Shown piece after piece: positions 6,567 to 14,299 of a stretch of 21,789 nucleotides of DNA. Numbering within the stretch: the stretch's first letter is position 1; each line of letters opens with the position of its first letter. The notes beneath the pieces are model-generated. The model saw only the letters and a list, made by a program, of their open reading frames with translations. It was not told where the DNA came from and did no database searches. A program made the position numbers and the translations under genes. Origin of the DNA: Archaeoglobaceae archaeon (GTDB taxonomy: Archaea > Halobacteriota > Archaeoglobi > Archaeoglobales > Archaeoglobaceae); NCBI GenBank assembly GCA_025058955.1, contig JANXDV010000006.1, positions 1-21,789 of the forward strand, in the 5' to 3' direction.

Positions 6567-7421
6567 ATGATCTCCGCCCATGCTCCAGCCTTGGTTGACT
6601 ACGTTTACTTCATAGAATCTTATCCGTCCTTAGGGGGACATGCAAGGATCATTCGATCCACCAAGTCTCCTGGAGGTGCTGGAGCGAATGTTGTTCATAA
6701 CCTTGCAACCCTCGGTTTAGAAACCGCACTTTTTACAACGATTGGAAAAGACAGCGATGCAAATTTTTTCATTGAAAATACCAGAGCAAAAGTCTTTGCT
6801 GAGATAACTGATGACCAAACTGGAAAAGTTCTTGTATTTGTCGATCATAATGGGGAAAGAACTTTTTTTGTTCAACCAAATGCAGCAGGAAAACCTTTTG
6901 TAAAAGTTTCGAAGGGAGATTATCTATACGTGGATCCATTTCCGAGTGATTTAAGCTTTGAAATTCAAAGAGAAGTCATGGAAAAATTCAACGGTTTTAC
7001 AATTCTGAATCCAGGATTTTTGTATACAAGCATGGGTTTTGAAAAGTTCAAGGAACTTTTGAAGTTTGCAGACATGGTCGTGATGTCTAAGAGTGAATTT
7101 GAATTGCTTAAGGTTTCACCAGAAGATTTGTTAAAGTTTGTGGACTATTTGATTGTAACTCTCGGTAGCGAAGGCAGTATTTGTTACTCTGGGTTTGGAA
7201 AATTTTACGAGAAGGCATTTAAGGCTAAAGTCGTAGACACCACTGGAGCGGGGGATGCTTTTTCAGCTGGCTTTCTATACGGTTTCATAAATGATTTACC
7301 ATTGGATGTCTGTTTAAAACTTGGAAACTTCTGTGGAGCTTACAATGTTGAGAGAGTAGGTGCAAGAGCATTTCCAACTCTCGAAACAATTGAAAATTTT
7401 CTCGCAAATATTTTAAAATGA
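6567..7421 (+). CDS. PfkB/ribokinase-family carbohydrate kinase
   Basis: This 284-residue protein has the ribokinase-family pattern. An N-terminal sugar-binding GGAGANVVHNLATLG (about residues 36-50) corresponds to PfkB signature 1. The anion-hole and catalytic-base motif DTTGAGDAFSAGF (about residues 224-236) is PfkB signature 2, with Asp230 the expected general base. Family members phosphorylate sugars, nucleosides or related alcohols; the substrate cannot be told from sequence alone. Adenosine/cytidine kinase and sugar kinase remain possible. The gene starts a plus-strand block that continues with the Cys4 miniprotein and the ether-lipid genes. The promoter of the next gene is embedded in its last codons. 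Confidence 0.88.
   Translation: MISAHAPALVDYVYFIESYPSLGGHARIIRSTKSPGGAGANVVHNLATLGLETALFTTIGKDSDANFFIENTRAKVFAEITDDQTGKVLVFVDHNGERTFFVQPNAAGKPFVKVSKGDYLYVDPFPSDLSFEIQREVMEKFNGFTILNPGFLYTSMGFEKFKELLKFADMVVMSKSEFELLKVSPEDLLKFVDYLIVTLGSEGSICYSGFGKFYEKAFKAKVVDTTGAGDAFSAGFLYGFINDLPLDVCLKLGNFCGAYNVERVGARAFPTLETIENFLANILK
7411..7418 (+). promoter_or_regulatory. TATA-like box for the Cys4 miniprotein
   Basis: TTTTAAAA overlaps the last codons of the PfkB gene. It is centred about 24-25 nt before ATG 7439, again consistent with a leaderless start. Confidence 0.4.
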
Positions 7422-7438
7422 GCGAAGATTATTGATCG

Positions 7439-7612
7439 ATGGATCTTAGGCTCATCGTTGAAAAGCTTGGAGGCAGAAGGGTATACAAAGAGGATTGTGA
7501 GTTGTGCATCATAGGCTATACTGGAAAGAAATGCCCTTACCTGAGAAAAATTGGCAAGGATTTTTACTGCGTTAGAGATGCTGCGAAGAAAGACCCAAGA
7601 CTGAGATTTTAA
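7439..7612 (+). CDS. Small four-cysteine protein, possible metal binder
   Basis: This is a 57-residue frame from ATG 7439 to TAA 7610-7612. Cysteines fall at residues 20, 23, 32 and 44 (C-x2-C-x8-C-x11-C) in a basic context with 14 Lys or Arg before the end, e.g. GKKCPYLRKIGKDFYC and a KKDPRLRF tail. Four cysteines in that spacing could bind one zinc ion or an iron-sulfur cluster; this is inference. The gene lies between the PfkB kinase and GGGP synthase and has a TATA-like box about 25 nt upstream and no clear Shine-Dalgarno. I do not recognise the family. Evidence for coding is the promoter spacing, good archaeal codon choice and fit between neighbours. Confidence 0.72.
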   Translation: MDLRLIVEKLGGRRVYKEDCELCIIGYTGKKCPYLRKIGKDFYCVRDAAKKDPRLRF

Positions 7613-7617
7613 AAAAG

Positions 7618-7625
7618 TTTATAAT
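7618..7625 (+). promoter_or_regulatory. TATA box for GGGP synthase
   Basis: TTTATAAT is centred about 26 nt upstream of ATG 7647. A GGTGAT (7638-7643) close to the start codon could also act as a ribosome binding site on transcripts coming from upstream. Confidence 0.5.
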
Positions 7626-7646
7626 CTCTCGAAATGCGGTGATTCG

Positions 7647-8336
7647 ATGAGCTGGAAAAAATGGAAGCACATTACTAAGCTCGACCCTGACAGAAAAAAC
7701 ACTGAAGAACTGATCAAAGTCGTTGCTGAAAGCGGAACTGATGCGGTGATGGTTTCAGGAACCCAGAATGTGACTTATGAGAAAGCTAAAGCTCTTTTCA
7801 AATCGGTTAAAGATTATTCTATTCCAACCGTGCTTGAGCCTTCTTCGCCTGATAACGTGCTCTACGAAGCGGATCATCTCTTCGTTCCTGTTGTGCTGAA
7901 CGCTGAAAGTGGTGAATGGATCACTGGAAAACATGCGGAATGGGTTGATAGAAACTATGAAAAGCTTGAAGAGTTCTCAAAAACCTTTGAAAATGTAGTT
8001 TTCGAAGGATACATAGTTCTTAATCCAAATTCAGCAGTTGCACGAGTTACAAAAGCTAAATGCGACTTAGATCCAAGAAGATCCGCAAGCTATGCTTTTG
8101 TAGGAGAGAGAATGATGAAATTGCCCGTGATCTACATCGAATACAGTGGAACTTATGGCGATCCAAATGTAGTAAAAGAAGTAAAAAAAGTTCTTCGCAG
8201 TTCAAGACTTTTCTATGGCGGTGGAATTGATTGCAGAACAAAGGCTATGGAGATGAGCAAATATGCGGATACCATAATCGTAGGCAACGTGATCTACGAA
8301 AAGGGTGTAAATGCGTTTCTCGAAACGATCCCTTAA
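7647..8336 (+). CDS. Geranylgeranylglyceryl phosphate synthase
   Basis: This cytoplasmic enzyme joins geranylgeranyl diphosphate to sn-glycerol-1-phosphate through the first ether bond of archaeal lipids (EC 2.5.1.41). The 229-residue protein is the group I (PcrB-like) size and has its marks: WKHITKLDPD at the start of the TIM barrel, the SGTQN loop, LEPSSPDNV, the VVLNAESGEWITGKHAEW segment, and the phosphate-binding FYGGGID near residue 190 followed by the VGNVIYE loop. The next gene encodes the second ether-bond enzyme and overlaps it by 26 bp. This order forms a compact lipid pair as in other Archaeoglobi (family knowledge). Confidence 0.95.
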   Translation: MSWKKWKHITKLDPDRKNTEELIKVVAESGTDAVMVSGTQNVTYEKAKALFKSVKDYSIPTVLEPSSPDNVLYEADHLFVPVVLNAESGEWITGKHAEWVDRNYEKLEEFSKTFENVVFEGYIVLNPNSAVARVTKAKCDLDPRRSASYAFVGERMMKLPVIYIEYSGTYGDPNVVKEVKKVLRSSRLFYGGGIDCRTKAMEMSKYADTIIVGNVIYEKGVNAFLETIP

Positions 8337-9156
8337 AGCATTCTGGGAACTCTTGAGGCTTGAACATGGAATAATGTATGGTTTAGGTGTTCTCATAGGT
8401 ATTTTCTTGGGTGGTGGAGCCGATTTAGAGCTTGTAGTCTTCGGTTTTCTAACCGCACTTTTTCTTCAGGCTTCTGCATTTGCAATGAATGATTACTTGG
8501 ACTACGAAGTAGACTTAGCCAACAAAAGGCTCGATAGACCGCTTGTTAGAGGAGATCTAAGCAGAAGAACCGCTTTAATCTCTTCCCTTATCTTCTTTCC
8601 AATTGGATTGCTGAGCGCTTTTCTAATTTCACTCCAAGCTCTTTTATTCGCTCTAATCGTTTCGATCCTTGGCTTTGCCTACAATGCAAAGTTGAAAGAG
8701 CTTGGTCTGATTGGAAACGCGTATGTAGCCTTTACCATGTCCGCACCGTTTATATTCGGAGGAATAATATCGAAATTCAACTATTCTGTGCTTCTTTTAT
8801 CGCTAATCGCTTTTCTATCTGGACTTGGAAGAGAGATCATGAAGGGTATCGAGGACATTGAGGGAGATGCCTTAAGAAATGTGAAAAGCATAGCGAGGGT
8901 TCATGGAATTGAAAAAGCGGTAAAGATGTCTTCTCTTCTCTTCCTCTTTGCTGTAATCCTAAGCTTTCTACCACCTATTCTCGTTTTGGAGTATTACGAT
9001 CTGAAATATTTGATTCCAGTTGCAATCACGGATTTCATGCTAATTTCGGTTGCCTTAAGACTGCCTAAGAATCCAGAGAAAATTCCAAAATTCAGAAAGG
9101 AAACACTCTTAGCGATGCTATTTGGACTCATCGGCTTCTTAGCGGGAGCATTTTGA
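8311..9156 (+). CDS. Digeranylgeranylglyceryl phosphate synthase (UbiA family)
   Basis: This integral membrane prenyltransferase adds the second geranylgeranyl group to GGGP, giving digeranylgeranylglyceryl phosphate (EC 2.5.1.42). The 281-residue protein has about eight or nine hydrophobic segments and both UbiA aspartate motifs: NDYLDYEVD (residues 60-68) followed by ANKRLDRP, and a second DIEGD in the GREIMKGIEDIEGD region (about 175-190). These bind the prenyl diphosphate through magnesium. ATG 8311 lies inside the GGGP synthase gene, with GGGTG just ahead, so the pair is probably translationally coupled. Other UbiA enzymes (for menaquinone or heme) are possible in principle but the partner gene makes this call strong. 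Confidence 0.94.
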   Translation: MRFSKRSLKAFWELLRLEHGIMYGLGVLIGIFLGGGADLELVVFGFLTALFLQASAFAMNDYLDYEVDLANKRLDRPLVRGDLSRRTALISSLIFFPIGLLSAFLISLQALLFALIVSILGFAYNAKLKELGLIGNAYVAFTMSAPFIFGGIISKFNYSVLLLSLIAFLSGLGREIMKGIEDIEGDALRNVKSIARVHGIEKAVKMSSLLFLFAVILSFLPPILVLEYYDLKYLIPVAITDFMLISVALRLPKNPEKIPKFRKETLLAMLFGLIGFLAGAF

Positions 9157-9161
9157 GATAA

Positions 9162-9169
9162 ATTTTTAA
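9162..9169 (+). promoter_or_regulatory. TATA-like box for leuS
   Basis: ATTTTTAA lies just after the prenyltransferase stop codon and is centred about 26 nt before ATG 9192, consistent with a leaderless leuS message independent of the lipid genes. Confidence 0.45.
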
Positions 9170-9191
9170 CCCCTCTGAAGGTTTTTAGGCT

Positions 9192-11912
9192 ATGTTTAAA
9201 GAGATCGAAGAAAAGTGGCAAAAAGCTTGGGAAAATGCAAGAATTTTCGAAGCGGAGCCTAATGAAAGGCAGAAATTTTTCATCACAATTCCTTATCCTT
9301 ACCTCAATGGAAATTTGCATGCTGGACATACGAGAACATTCACAATCGGCGACGCTTATGCTCGATACATGAGAATGAAGGGTTATAACGTTCTTTTTCC
9401 CTTAGGATTCCATGTAACCGGGACTCCGATCATTGGATTGGCTGAGCTCATAGCAAAGCGGGATCAGAGAACCTTAGAGGTTTACACTAAATTCCACGAT
9501 GTTCCAATGGGGGATCTTATTGGACTTACAACTCCAGAAAGGATCGTGGAATACTTTGCAAAAGAAGCTCTCAACGCTTTGAAGAGAATAGGTTACTCAA
9601 TTGACTGGAGAAGAAGCTTTACAACAATGGATCCTCCTTATCAGAAGTTTATTGAATGGCAATTCTGGAAGCTGAAGGAATTGGGATACATTGAAAAAGG
9701 TAGTCATCCAGTTCGCTACTGTCCAAACGATCAGAATCCCGTGGAAGATCACGATCTGCTCATGGGGGAAGAGGCAAGCATTGTGGAATTCACAGTAATA
9801 AAGTTCAGACTTGAAAACTCAGATCTCATCTTCCCATGCGCAACTCTTCGCCCTGAAACGATTTTTGGAGTTACAAACATTTGGCTCAAACCAACCAATT
9901 ATCTAATTGCAAAAGTCGATGGTGAGAAGTGGGTTGTGAGCAAAGAAGCCTTTGAGAAGTTGAAGTTCATGGATCGCGATTTGGAATTTGTAAAGGAAGT
10001 TGACGGAAGAGAATTTATAGGAAAGAGAGTAATGGTTCCGCTTGTTAACAGACTCGTTCCAATTCTTCCCGCTGAGTTCGTTGACACGGATAATGCTACT
10101 GGAGTTGTAATGAGCGTTCCCGCTCATGCTCCTTACGATTATGTTGCTTTAAGAGATCTTAATGCAAAGATTGAGCCAATTGTGATAATATCTTCTGGAA
10201 ATAAAGATGTTCCAGCGAAAGAAGTAGTGGAAGAGCTGAAAGTAAAGGATCAGAATGATCCAGAACTTGAGAAAGCTACGAAGATGCTTTACAAGAAGGA
10301 ATACCATACGGGAATTATGCTTGAGAATACAGGTAAATTTGCTGGAATGAAAGTTTCTGAAGCGAAAGATAAAGTTGAGAAAGAGCTTAAAGAGCTCAAG
10401 CTTGCAGATGTTTTCTACGAATTCAGCGAAAAGCCAGTTGTTTGCAGATGTGGCACCAAATGTGTTGTTAAGCTCGTAGAAGATCAGTGGTTCCTTAGAT
10501 ACTCAGATGAGCATTGGAAGGCAAAAGTTTTGGAACACTTGGAAAGAATGAGGATCATCCCTGAATACTACAAGGAGGAATTTAGAAACAAGATCGAGTG
10601 GTTGAAAGACAAAGCTTGTGCACGTAGAAAAGGTCTTGGAACTAAAATTCCATGGGATAAAGAGTGGCTTATCGAGAGCTTGTCCGATTCCACGATCTAC
10701 ATGTGCTATTACATTCTTGCAAAATTCATAAATTCGGGTGAGCTAAAGGCTGAGAATATAACAAAAGAGTTTCTGGACTACGTTTTACTTGATAAAGGTA
10801 GCTTGGAATTGGCTAAAAGCTCAGGTTTAAGCAAAGAAACGATCGAGAAGATCAAGGGAGAATTTCAATACTGGTATCCCGTTGATCTGAGGAGTAGTGG
10901 AAAAGACTTAGTTGCGAACCACCTTCTTTTCTACCTCTTCCACCACGTTGCCCTTTTTAGCGAAAAGCATTTGCCGAAAGCAATAGCGGTCAATGGTTAC
11001 GTTAGCCTTGAAGGGCAGAAGATGAGCAAGAGCAAAGGACCATTGCTGACGATGAAGAAAGCTCTTGAGATCTACGGAGCGGACGTTACAAGGCTTTACA
11101 TCTTGCACTCCGCAGAGTATGACAGCGATGCGGATTGGAAGAGCAGAGAGATTGAGGGGCTTGCTTCAAATTTGGAGCGATTTTATAGCTTGGTTAGTGA
11201 TCACTATTCGAGAGATCCAGAAAAAATCACAACGCTTGACAGATGGCTGATCAGCAGATTCAACAGAGCGGTGAAAGAAGTAAGGGAAGCGATGGACAAG
11301 CTTCAGACGAGAAGAGCTGTGAATTATGCATTCTTCGAAATAATGAACGATGTTCGATGGTATCTTCGCAGAGGGGGAAAAAATCTTTCTCTGATCTTGG
11401 ATGATTGGATAAAACTGCTCGCTCCCTTTGCTCCGCATATCTGCGAAGAACTATGGCATCTGAAGCATTCAACCTTCGTTAGCCTTGAAAGCTATCCTGA
11501 ATACGATCCATCGAAGATCGATGAGCATGCTGAGAAAGCTGAGCTTTACATTGCAAAACTCCTTGAAGACATCAAAGAAGTTATGAAATTCGTTGAAAAG
11601 CCAAAGGTTGTTTATATTCATCCCGCAGAGGAATGGAAATGCAAAGCGTTTGAAATTGCAAATGAAAAGGGAATTGGTGAAGCTATGAAGTGGCTTTCTA
11701 TGCAAAACATTGATAAAGCAGAAATTGCGAACTTTTCCAAGAAGTTCAGAAGTGCAGAGCTCATTAAAGATGAGAAAAAGATAATAGAGGAGAACATCGA
11801 ATTTTTTGAGCGAGAACTTCAAATAAAAGTCTCGCTGGATTCAAGCAAGATTCCAGTCGAGAGAAAACGCTTAGCAATGCCAGGAAAGCCCGCTATATTT
11901 GTTTCGTCTTAA
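9192..11912 (+). CDS. leuS: Leucyl-tRNA synthetase, archaeal type
   Basis: This class Ia aminoacyl-tRNA synthetase charges tRNA-Leu (EC 6.1.1.4). Its 906 residues are close to, slightly under, the usual archaeal length. The HIGH-type motif is PYLNGNLHAGH with HAGH at residues 43-46; the KMSKS loop is intact at about 610-614. The CP1 editing domain shows ATGVVMSVPAHAPYDYVAL, with the aspartate that holds the amino group of mischarged tRNA. A cysteine cluster C-R-C-G-T-K-C (about 417-423) sits after the editing domain. The ATG at 9192 is chosen for its promoter distance. The gene converges on the orphan minus-strand gene through a T-rich gap. Confidence 0.97.
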   Translation: MFKEIEEKWQKAWENARIFEAEPNERQKFFITIPYPYLNGNLHAGHTRTFTIGDAYARYMRMKGYNVLFPLGFHVTGTPIIGLAELIAKRDQRTLEVYTKFHDVPMGDLIGLTTPERIVEYFAKEALNALKRIGYSIDWRRSFTTMDPPYQKFIEWQFWKLKELGYIEKGSHPVRYCPNDQNPVEDHDLLMGEEASIVEFTVIKFRLENSDLIFPCATLRPETIFGVTNIWLKPTNYLIAKVDGEKWVVSKEAFEKLKFMDRDLEFVKEVDGREFIGKRVMVPLVNRLVPILPAEFVDTDNATGVVMSVPAHAPYDYVALRDLNAKIEPIVIISSGNKDVPAKEVVEELKVKDQNDPELEKATKMLYKKEYHTGIMLENTGKFAGMKVSEAKDKVEKELKELKLADVFYEFSEKPVVCRCGTKCVVKLVEDQWFLRYSDEHWKAKVLEHLERMRIIPEYYKEEFRNKIEWLKDKACARRKGLGTKIPWDKEWLIESLSDSTIYMCYYILAKFINSGELKAENITKEFLDYVLLDKGSLELAKSSGLSKETIEKIKGEFQYWYPVDLRSSGKDLVANHLLFYLFHHVALFSEKHLPKAIAVNGYVSLEGQKMSKSKGPLLTMKKALEIYGADVTRLYILHSAEYDSDADWKSREIEGLASNLERFYSLVSDHYSRDPEKITTLDRWLISRFNRAVKEVREAMDKLQTRRAVNYAFFEIMNDVRWYLRRGGKNLSLILDDWIKLLAPFAPHICEELWHLKHSTFVSLESYPEYDPSKIDEHAEKAELYIAKLLEDIKEVMKFVEKPKVVYIHPAEEWKCKAFEIANEKGIGEAMKWLSMQNIDKAEIANFSKKFRSAELIKDEKKIIEENIEFFERELQIKVSLDSSKIPVERKRLAMPGKPAIFVSS

Positions 11913-11943
11913 TTATTTTTATAATTTTAAGATTTATTTTTAA
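11913..11943 (+). terminator. T-rich terminator after leuS
   Basis: The 35-bp gap between leuS and the convergent orphan gene has several T-runs on the plus strand (11916-11920, 11925-11928, 11937-11941), which is the usual archaeal terminator type. On the minus strand the same gap is A-rich and offers the orphan gene no equivalent. Confidence 0.5.
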
Positions 11944-11947
11944 TTCT

Positions 11948-13498
11948 TCATCTTCTCACCCAAAATTTGAAGGGGCGGGTATTAGAATAAGTTTCATCCC
12001 TTCTAGCATAGGGTAGATGGAACAATTGAGCATTTGAAATGTTAGAAATTTCATCTGAGGATCCTCTTGAGAATTCATTTGAGATATCATGACAACTAGT
12101 TAATCCAACTTCTAATTTTTCCATACAGAATTTTCTTAAGATCGGGGGTTTTAGTGCTCTGTATCCTGACAAAATGCTAATTATATTAAATGCGAGGCTA
12201 ATTGACTGCTCTATAAAGGCTACAAGTAGTGCCAGAATACCAACAGAAAGTGAAATTCTCCCATACCTATTTCTTTGATCATTTGCAACCTTTTGAATGG
12301 CATTTTTCAAGATATCCTGATAATCTTCCCATTTATTAAATTTCCCAGATGACACTTCCTTTCTTAGTTCAAAAAAGACATTCGGTTTAATCCATTCTTT
12401 AAAATCTTTATCTTTAAAAAGAGTTCTAATGAAATTGGATCTTTCTCTAACTCTTTGCGCAATTGAATTCCTGTCATCGATATTGGTTTCAAAGACAAAC
12501 CTTGGGAACATATCTAATTTCAATTCTATTGCATTAATCCCTTCTAAATTTTCAGTAGTCTTCACTTCTACTTTTGGAGGACTCGGATTGAGGGTTAGAT
12601 CTCTTAGTGAGAATTCAACGATTCCTCCTCGAGAGTAGTCCCATGGAGCGCCCAAAAATTGCCAAGTGCTAAATACTTTTTTGGCTATTTGCTCTAAATT
12701 ATTATTTTTTAGCATTTCTTCCAATTCTTTAATTAGTAGCTCAACTCTTCTCTCTATCAGATATCCTTCTTTGTTCTCAAAGGATTTTAAAACCTCAGCA
12801 AACAACTTAAGCTTGAGTATTCTCTCTTTAGCGTCATTTCTAAGATTTCCATATTCTAAAGAACTATGTAAAACAACTCTTTCTTGAGGTAAAAGATCTA
12901 ACAATTTAAATTTTTCATCCCTCTCTTTAAGATACTCGTGATATAAATTCAAAAAAAATGAGAAATCTTTTTCAGCATTTTCTCTCCACTCTTTAAAAGT
13001 ATTTTTCTCACCCCCTATATTCGACAACCAATAGCTGGCCATAGAATCGTTAAAACTGTCTGCATAAAGGGGAAGAATAGGATGTTGGCTATTAGACTTT
13101 AAATCATTTTCTAATTTTTCTAAAAATTGTTTAGGTTCAATTTTTGTATATTTCGAAGGATGAAGCGCTATTGGAAAGACCAAATTGGCCTTTATCAGGC
13201 TCTCTAATTCCGAGAATCCAATTCCATAGTAATCTTCTATTCTGTTGGGGTGTATTATTGTTAGAGTTGGATACCCTAACAAAATTCGGTCCGCTAACAA
13301 TGCGGAGTCAATTCTATAGTAAGATATATATTTATATAAATCTTCCTTAAAAACACTTTCCCATCCCACTAACCCGTTATTCCCACAAAAGCTAAGGTAA
13401 AATTTTTTAAGTATGTCGGTTATAGTATCTTTCTCTTTAATAACATCTTCTAATTTGAACTCTCTCGCAGCTGAAACTTGGTCAACGATTCCCTTCAC
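11948..13498 (-). CDS. Unrecognised 516-residue protein with one C-terminal membrane segment
   Basis: I do not recognise this family. The frame runs from a GTG at 13498; no ATG fits, because the next upstream in-frame stop is only five codons away. The protein is rich in Lys, Glu, Asn and Phe. It has long charged helices (about residues 180-275), a WQFLGAPWDYSRGG stretch near the middle, and one clear hydrophobic segment at about 420-450 (ISLSVGILALLVAFIEQSIS and following). A basic, aromatic tail ends in KFWVRR. No nuclease, ATPase or transposase motif is visible. Base use is more A+T-rich than its neighbours and it breaks the local gene order on the opposite strand, which suggests acquisition by transfer (inference). 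A TTTAAATA box (13529-13522) about 27 nt ahead would allow a leaderless GTG start. Confidence 0.75.
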   Translation of the reverse strand: MKGIVDQVSAAREFKLEDVIKEKDTITDILKKFYLSFCGNNGLVGWESVFKEDLYKYISYYRIDSALLADRILLGYPTLTIIHPNRIEDYYGIGFSELESLIKANLVFPIALHPSKYTKIEPKQFLEKLENDLKSNSQHPILPLYADSFNDSMASYWLSNIGGEKNTFKEWRENAEKDFSFFLNLYHEYLKERDEKFKLLDLLPQERVVLHSSLEYGNLRNDAKERILKLKLFAEVLKSFENKEGYLIERRVELLIKELEEMLKNNNLEQIAKKVFSTWQFLGAPWDYSRGGIVEFSLRDLTLNPSPPKVEVKTTENLEGINAIELKLDMFPRFVFETNIDDRNSIAQRVRERSNFIRTLFKDKDFKEWIKPNVFFELRKEVSSGKFNKWEDYQDILKNAIQKVANDQRNRYGRISLSVGILALLVAFIEQSISLAFNIISILSGYRALKPPILRKFCMEKLEVGLTSCHDISNEFSRGSSDEISNISNAQLFHLPYARRDETYSNTRPFKFWVRR

Positions 13499-13521
13499 AT
13501 CTTCCCATACCTATTTAAAAA

Positions 13522-13529
13522 TATTTAAA
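13522..13529 (-). promoter_or_regulatory. TATA-like box for the orphan gene
   Basis: TTTAAATA on the minus strand is centred about 27 nt before GTG 13498. The surrounding 13511-13537 stretch contains further TTTAAA-like copies (ATTTAAAAATATTTAAAAA on the plus strand), so the exact box is uncertain. Confidence 0.4.
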
Positions 13530-13569
13530 AATTTTGTAAAGTGTTGTATATACCTTTGTGTAGAAAAAC

Positions 13570-13577
13570 TATTTAAA
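13570..13577 (+). promoter_or_regulatory. TATA box for the MscS-like gene
   Basis: TATTTAAA is centred about 24-25 nt before ATG 13598. A GGAG at 13581-13584 is too far from the ATG for a normal Shine-Dalgarno, so a leaderless start is favoured. Confidence 0.5.
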
Positions 13578-13597
13578 CAAGGAGAATTAAATTATAC

Positions 13598-14224
13598 ATG
13601 GCTGAGAAGGACACTTTTGGTGGAGCGTTAACAAAGCTTGTGATCTACGTTGTAATTGCAGTTGCGGTGCTTGGAATTCTAAATTGGGTCTTTTATTACT
13701 TTATACCAGAGATAATCGCAAAATATCCAAGTTTGCGTTCTTTGGCAATGATAGTGGACTTTGCTCCCTATATCTTTGTAATCGTTGCTCTCATTGTTGG
13801 CTGGCTAATTATCTCTTCAATCGCATCGCTCTTCTATGCCATAACCGAGCCAAAATATGGTATTTCGACAGCTTCAGCGCTTAAAAACATGATAAAGATC
13901 CTTGGACTTGGAGGGCTTTTTGCTGCAATAGCTGGCGGTGTTGCTGGTGGGACTGCTGGTGTAGCCTTAGGTGGCTTTATTGGCTTAGTCGTCGGCTTTG
14001 CAACTCAACAAGTTCTTGGACAAGCTATTGCGGGTATGTTCTTATTGCTTGCAAGGCCCTTTAATATTGGGGACAACGTAGATCTCGCTGGTGAAAGTGA
14101 TGTCATAGTTAAAGAAATTGGAGCACTTTTCACCAAGGTTGAAAGGAAATCTGATTCCAACACTGTTCTTATACCAAGCACGATGATCATAGGACAAAAG
14201 ATCGTGATTAGGGGCAAAAAGTAA
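13598..14224 (+). CDS. Short MscS-family mechanosensitive channel
   Basis: This 208-residue membrane protein releases solutes on membrane stretch if it acts as the family does. Hydrophobic segments lie at about residues 13-36, 50-76 and 96-120. A Gly/Ala-rich pore helix ending in GFATQQVLGQAIAGMFLLLARPFNIGD (about 130-156) is the MscS TM3 and beta-domain entry signature. The beta domain follows (VKEIGALFTKVE, NTVLIPSTMIIGQKI), and then the protein stops. The large C-terminal alpha/beta cage of typical MscS (about 280 residues) is absent. It is transcribed away from the orphan gene and has its own promoter. Confidence 0.88.
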   Translation: MAEKDTFGGALTKLVIYVVIAVAVLGILNWVFYYFIPEIIAKYPSLRSLAMIVDFAPYIFVIVALIVGWLIISSIASLFYAITEPKYGISTASALKNMIKILGLGGLFAAIAGGVAGGTAGVALGGFIGLVVGFATQQVLGQAIAGMFLLLARPFNIGDNVDLAGESDVIVKEIGALFTKVERKSDSNTVLIPSTMIIGQKIVIRGKK

Positions 14225-14268
14225 AGATCCCTATTTTTAGGATCACTCCGCTCTAAAAATCCGACAGA

Positions 14269-14276
14269 TTTATATT
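14269..14276 (+). promoter_or_regulatory. TATA box for the lysC operon
   Basis: TTTATATT is centred about 27 nt before ATG 14300. GGAG at 14294-14297 is too near the start codon to be a good ribosome binding site, so the transcript is probably leaderless. Confidence 0.5.
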
Positions 14277-14299
14277 TCTTAGAGCAATTCTGCGGAGAT

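Noticed and set aside
11469..11822. 117-codon minus-strand frame within leuS
   Set aside because: It is antisense to the conserved C-terminal part of LeuRS and its translation is rich in Phe, Leu and Cys as expected for the complement of Lys/Glu codons.
14224..14262. GATCC...GGATC imperfect inverted repeat after the MscS-like gene
   Set aside because: The stem is five pairs with a bulge; GATC-containing words are common in this sequence and the T-run is short, so a terminator call is not justified.
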